A DNA stretch of 64,000 bases, from assembly GCA_022041995.1 (NCBI GenBank), contig CP074390.1, forward strand, positions 1,922,001-1,986,000. The letters are read 5' to 3'. Position numbers and translations under genes: made by a program. Source of the DNA: Cupriavidus necator (GTDB lineage: Bacteria; Pseudomonadota; Gammaproteobacteria; Burkholderiales; Burkholderiaceae). The notes beneath the pieces were generated by a model, which was given only the letters and a program-made list of their open reading frames with translations, did not search any database and was not told the origin of the DNA. Each line of letters begins with the position of its first letter. The first letter of the stretch is position 1. This document shows, one piece after another, positions 63,908 to 64,000 of the stretch.

Positions 63908-64000
63908 ATGACTCTGTATATCAATACACCGCTGCTGCGTTCGCAGTCAAACTCCGTCCGTCTGGGCAAAACAGTCTGGCTGAAGATGGAGGCTCTGCAG
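63908..64000 (+). CDS. PLP-dependent serine/threonine dehydratase-like protein (5' part)
   Basis: The first 31 codons of a gene that runs out of the window. TPLLRSQSNSVRLGKTVWLK followed by MEALQ matches the N-terminus of PLP-dependent threonine/serine ammonia-lyases. The start is 29 bases after the transporter stop. It suggests that the deacylated amino acid is deaminated. Confidence 0.65.
   Translation, partial: MTLYINTPLLRSQSNSVRLGKTVWLKMEALQ

Noticed and set aside
1..64000. tRNA, rRNA, CRISPR arrays, transposases, integrases
   Set aside because: None was found by eye; the accessory island has no visible integrase or att duplication.

Overview
The window is high-GC DNA with dense runs of CoA-thioester catabolic genes, two Bug/TctC-type periplasmic binding proteins, paired heteromeric acyl-CoA dehydrogenases and IclR/AraC/LysR regulators. 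This points to a metabolically versatile Burkholderiaceae betaproteobacterium, most like Cupriavidus. That assignment is inferred from gene content and style; no rRNA or other phylogenetic marker is present.

Layout. (1) 1-12.8 kb: a co-directional block that looks like the steroid C/D-ring (HIP) degradation cluster: IpdB-, EchA20- and IpdC-like genes, an enoyl-CoA hydratase, two heteromeric acyl-CoA dehydrogenase pairs, two thiolases, two short-chain dehydrogenases and a MaoC hydratase. (2) 12.9-19.6 kb: a YCF48-like repeat protein, an MMPL/RND transporter, a frameshifted flavin oxidoreductase, a KshA-like Rieske oxygenase and an HsdA-like 3-alpha-hydroxysteroid dehydrogenase, followed by a scar of an AtoE-type transporter. 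(3) 20.4-27.3 kb: an AraC regulator divergent from an aldehyde dehydrogenase, a GMC alcohol oxidase/dehydrogenase and a single 851-residue fusion of a Baeyer-Villiger-type monooxygenase and an alpha/beta-hydrolase esterase. (4) 27.6-32.4 kb: IclR, ADP-forming acyl-CoA synthetase, enoyl-CoA hydratase and a Bug protein. (5) 32.5-38.8 kb: a decayed LuxR/DUF1254 stretch, an arylsulfatase split by a frameshift, its radical-SAM maturase, and a DUF1329 protein. (6) 39.0-44.3 kb: a third dehydrogenase pair divergent from an acyl-CoA ligase and a second Bug protein. (7) 44.3-46.6 kb: an intergenic inverted-repeat element, a small hypothetical gene and a HigBA-type toxin-antitoxin pair. (8) 46.7-52.4 kb: an operon of acyl-CoA dehydrogenase, CaiB/BaiF CoA-transferase, MmgE/PrpD, CitE-like lyase and a hot-dog hydratase. 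(9) 52.4-60.3 kb: an accessory island of unrecognised small genes, a tandem-HTH regulator flanked by repeated sites, and duplicated gene fragments. (10) 60.4-64 kb: LysR divergent from a DoeB-like deacylase, an MHS transporter and the start of a PLP-dependent ammonia-lyase.

Together, regions 1, 2 and possibly 5 could let the cell attack steroid nuclei (3-hydroxyl oxidation, 9-alpha-hydroxylation, C/D-ring beta-oxidation, perhaps sulfate-ester removal and export). Region 3 has the activities for a ketone to ester to alcohol plus acid to aldehyde to acid route.

Five single-base frameshifts, all losses at a G, were found. Four lie within about 0.9 kb. They may be sequence errors or real decay, and they affect which genes should be called intact.
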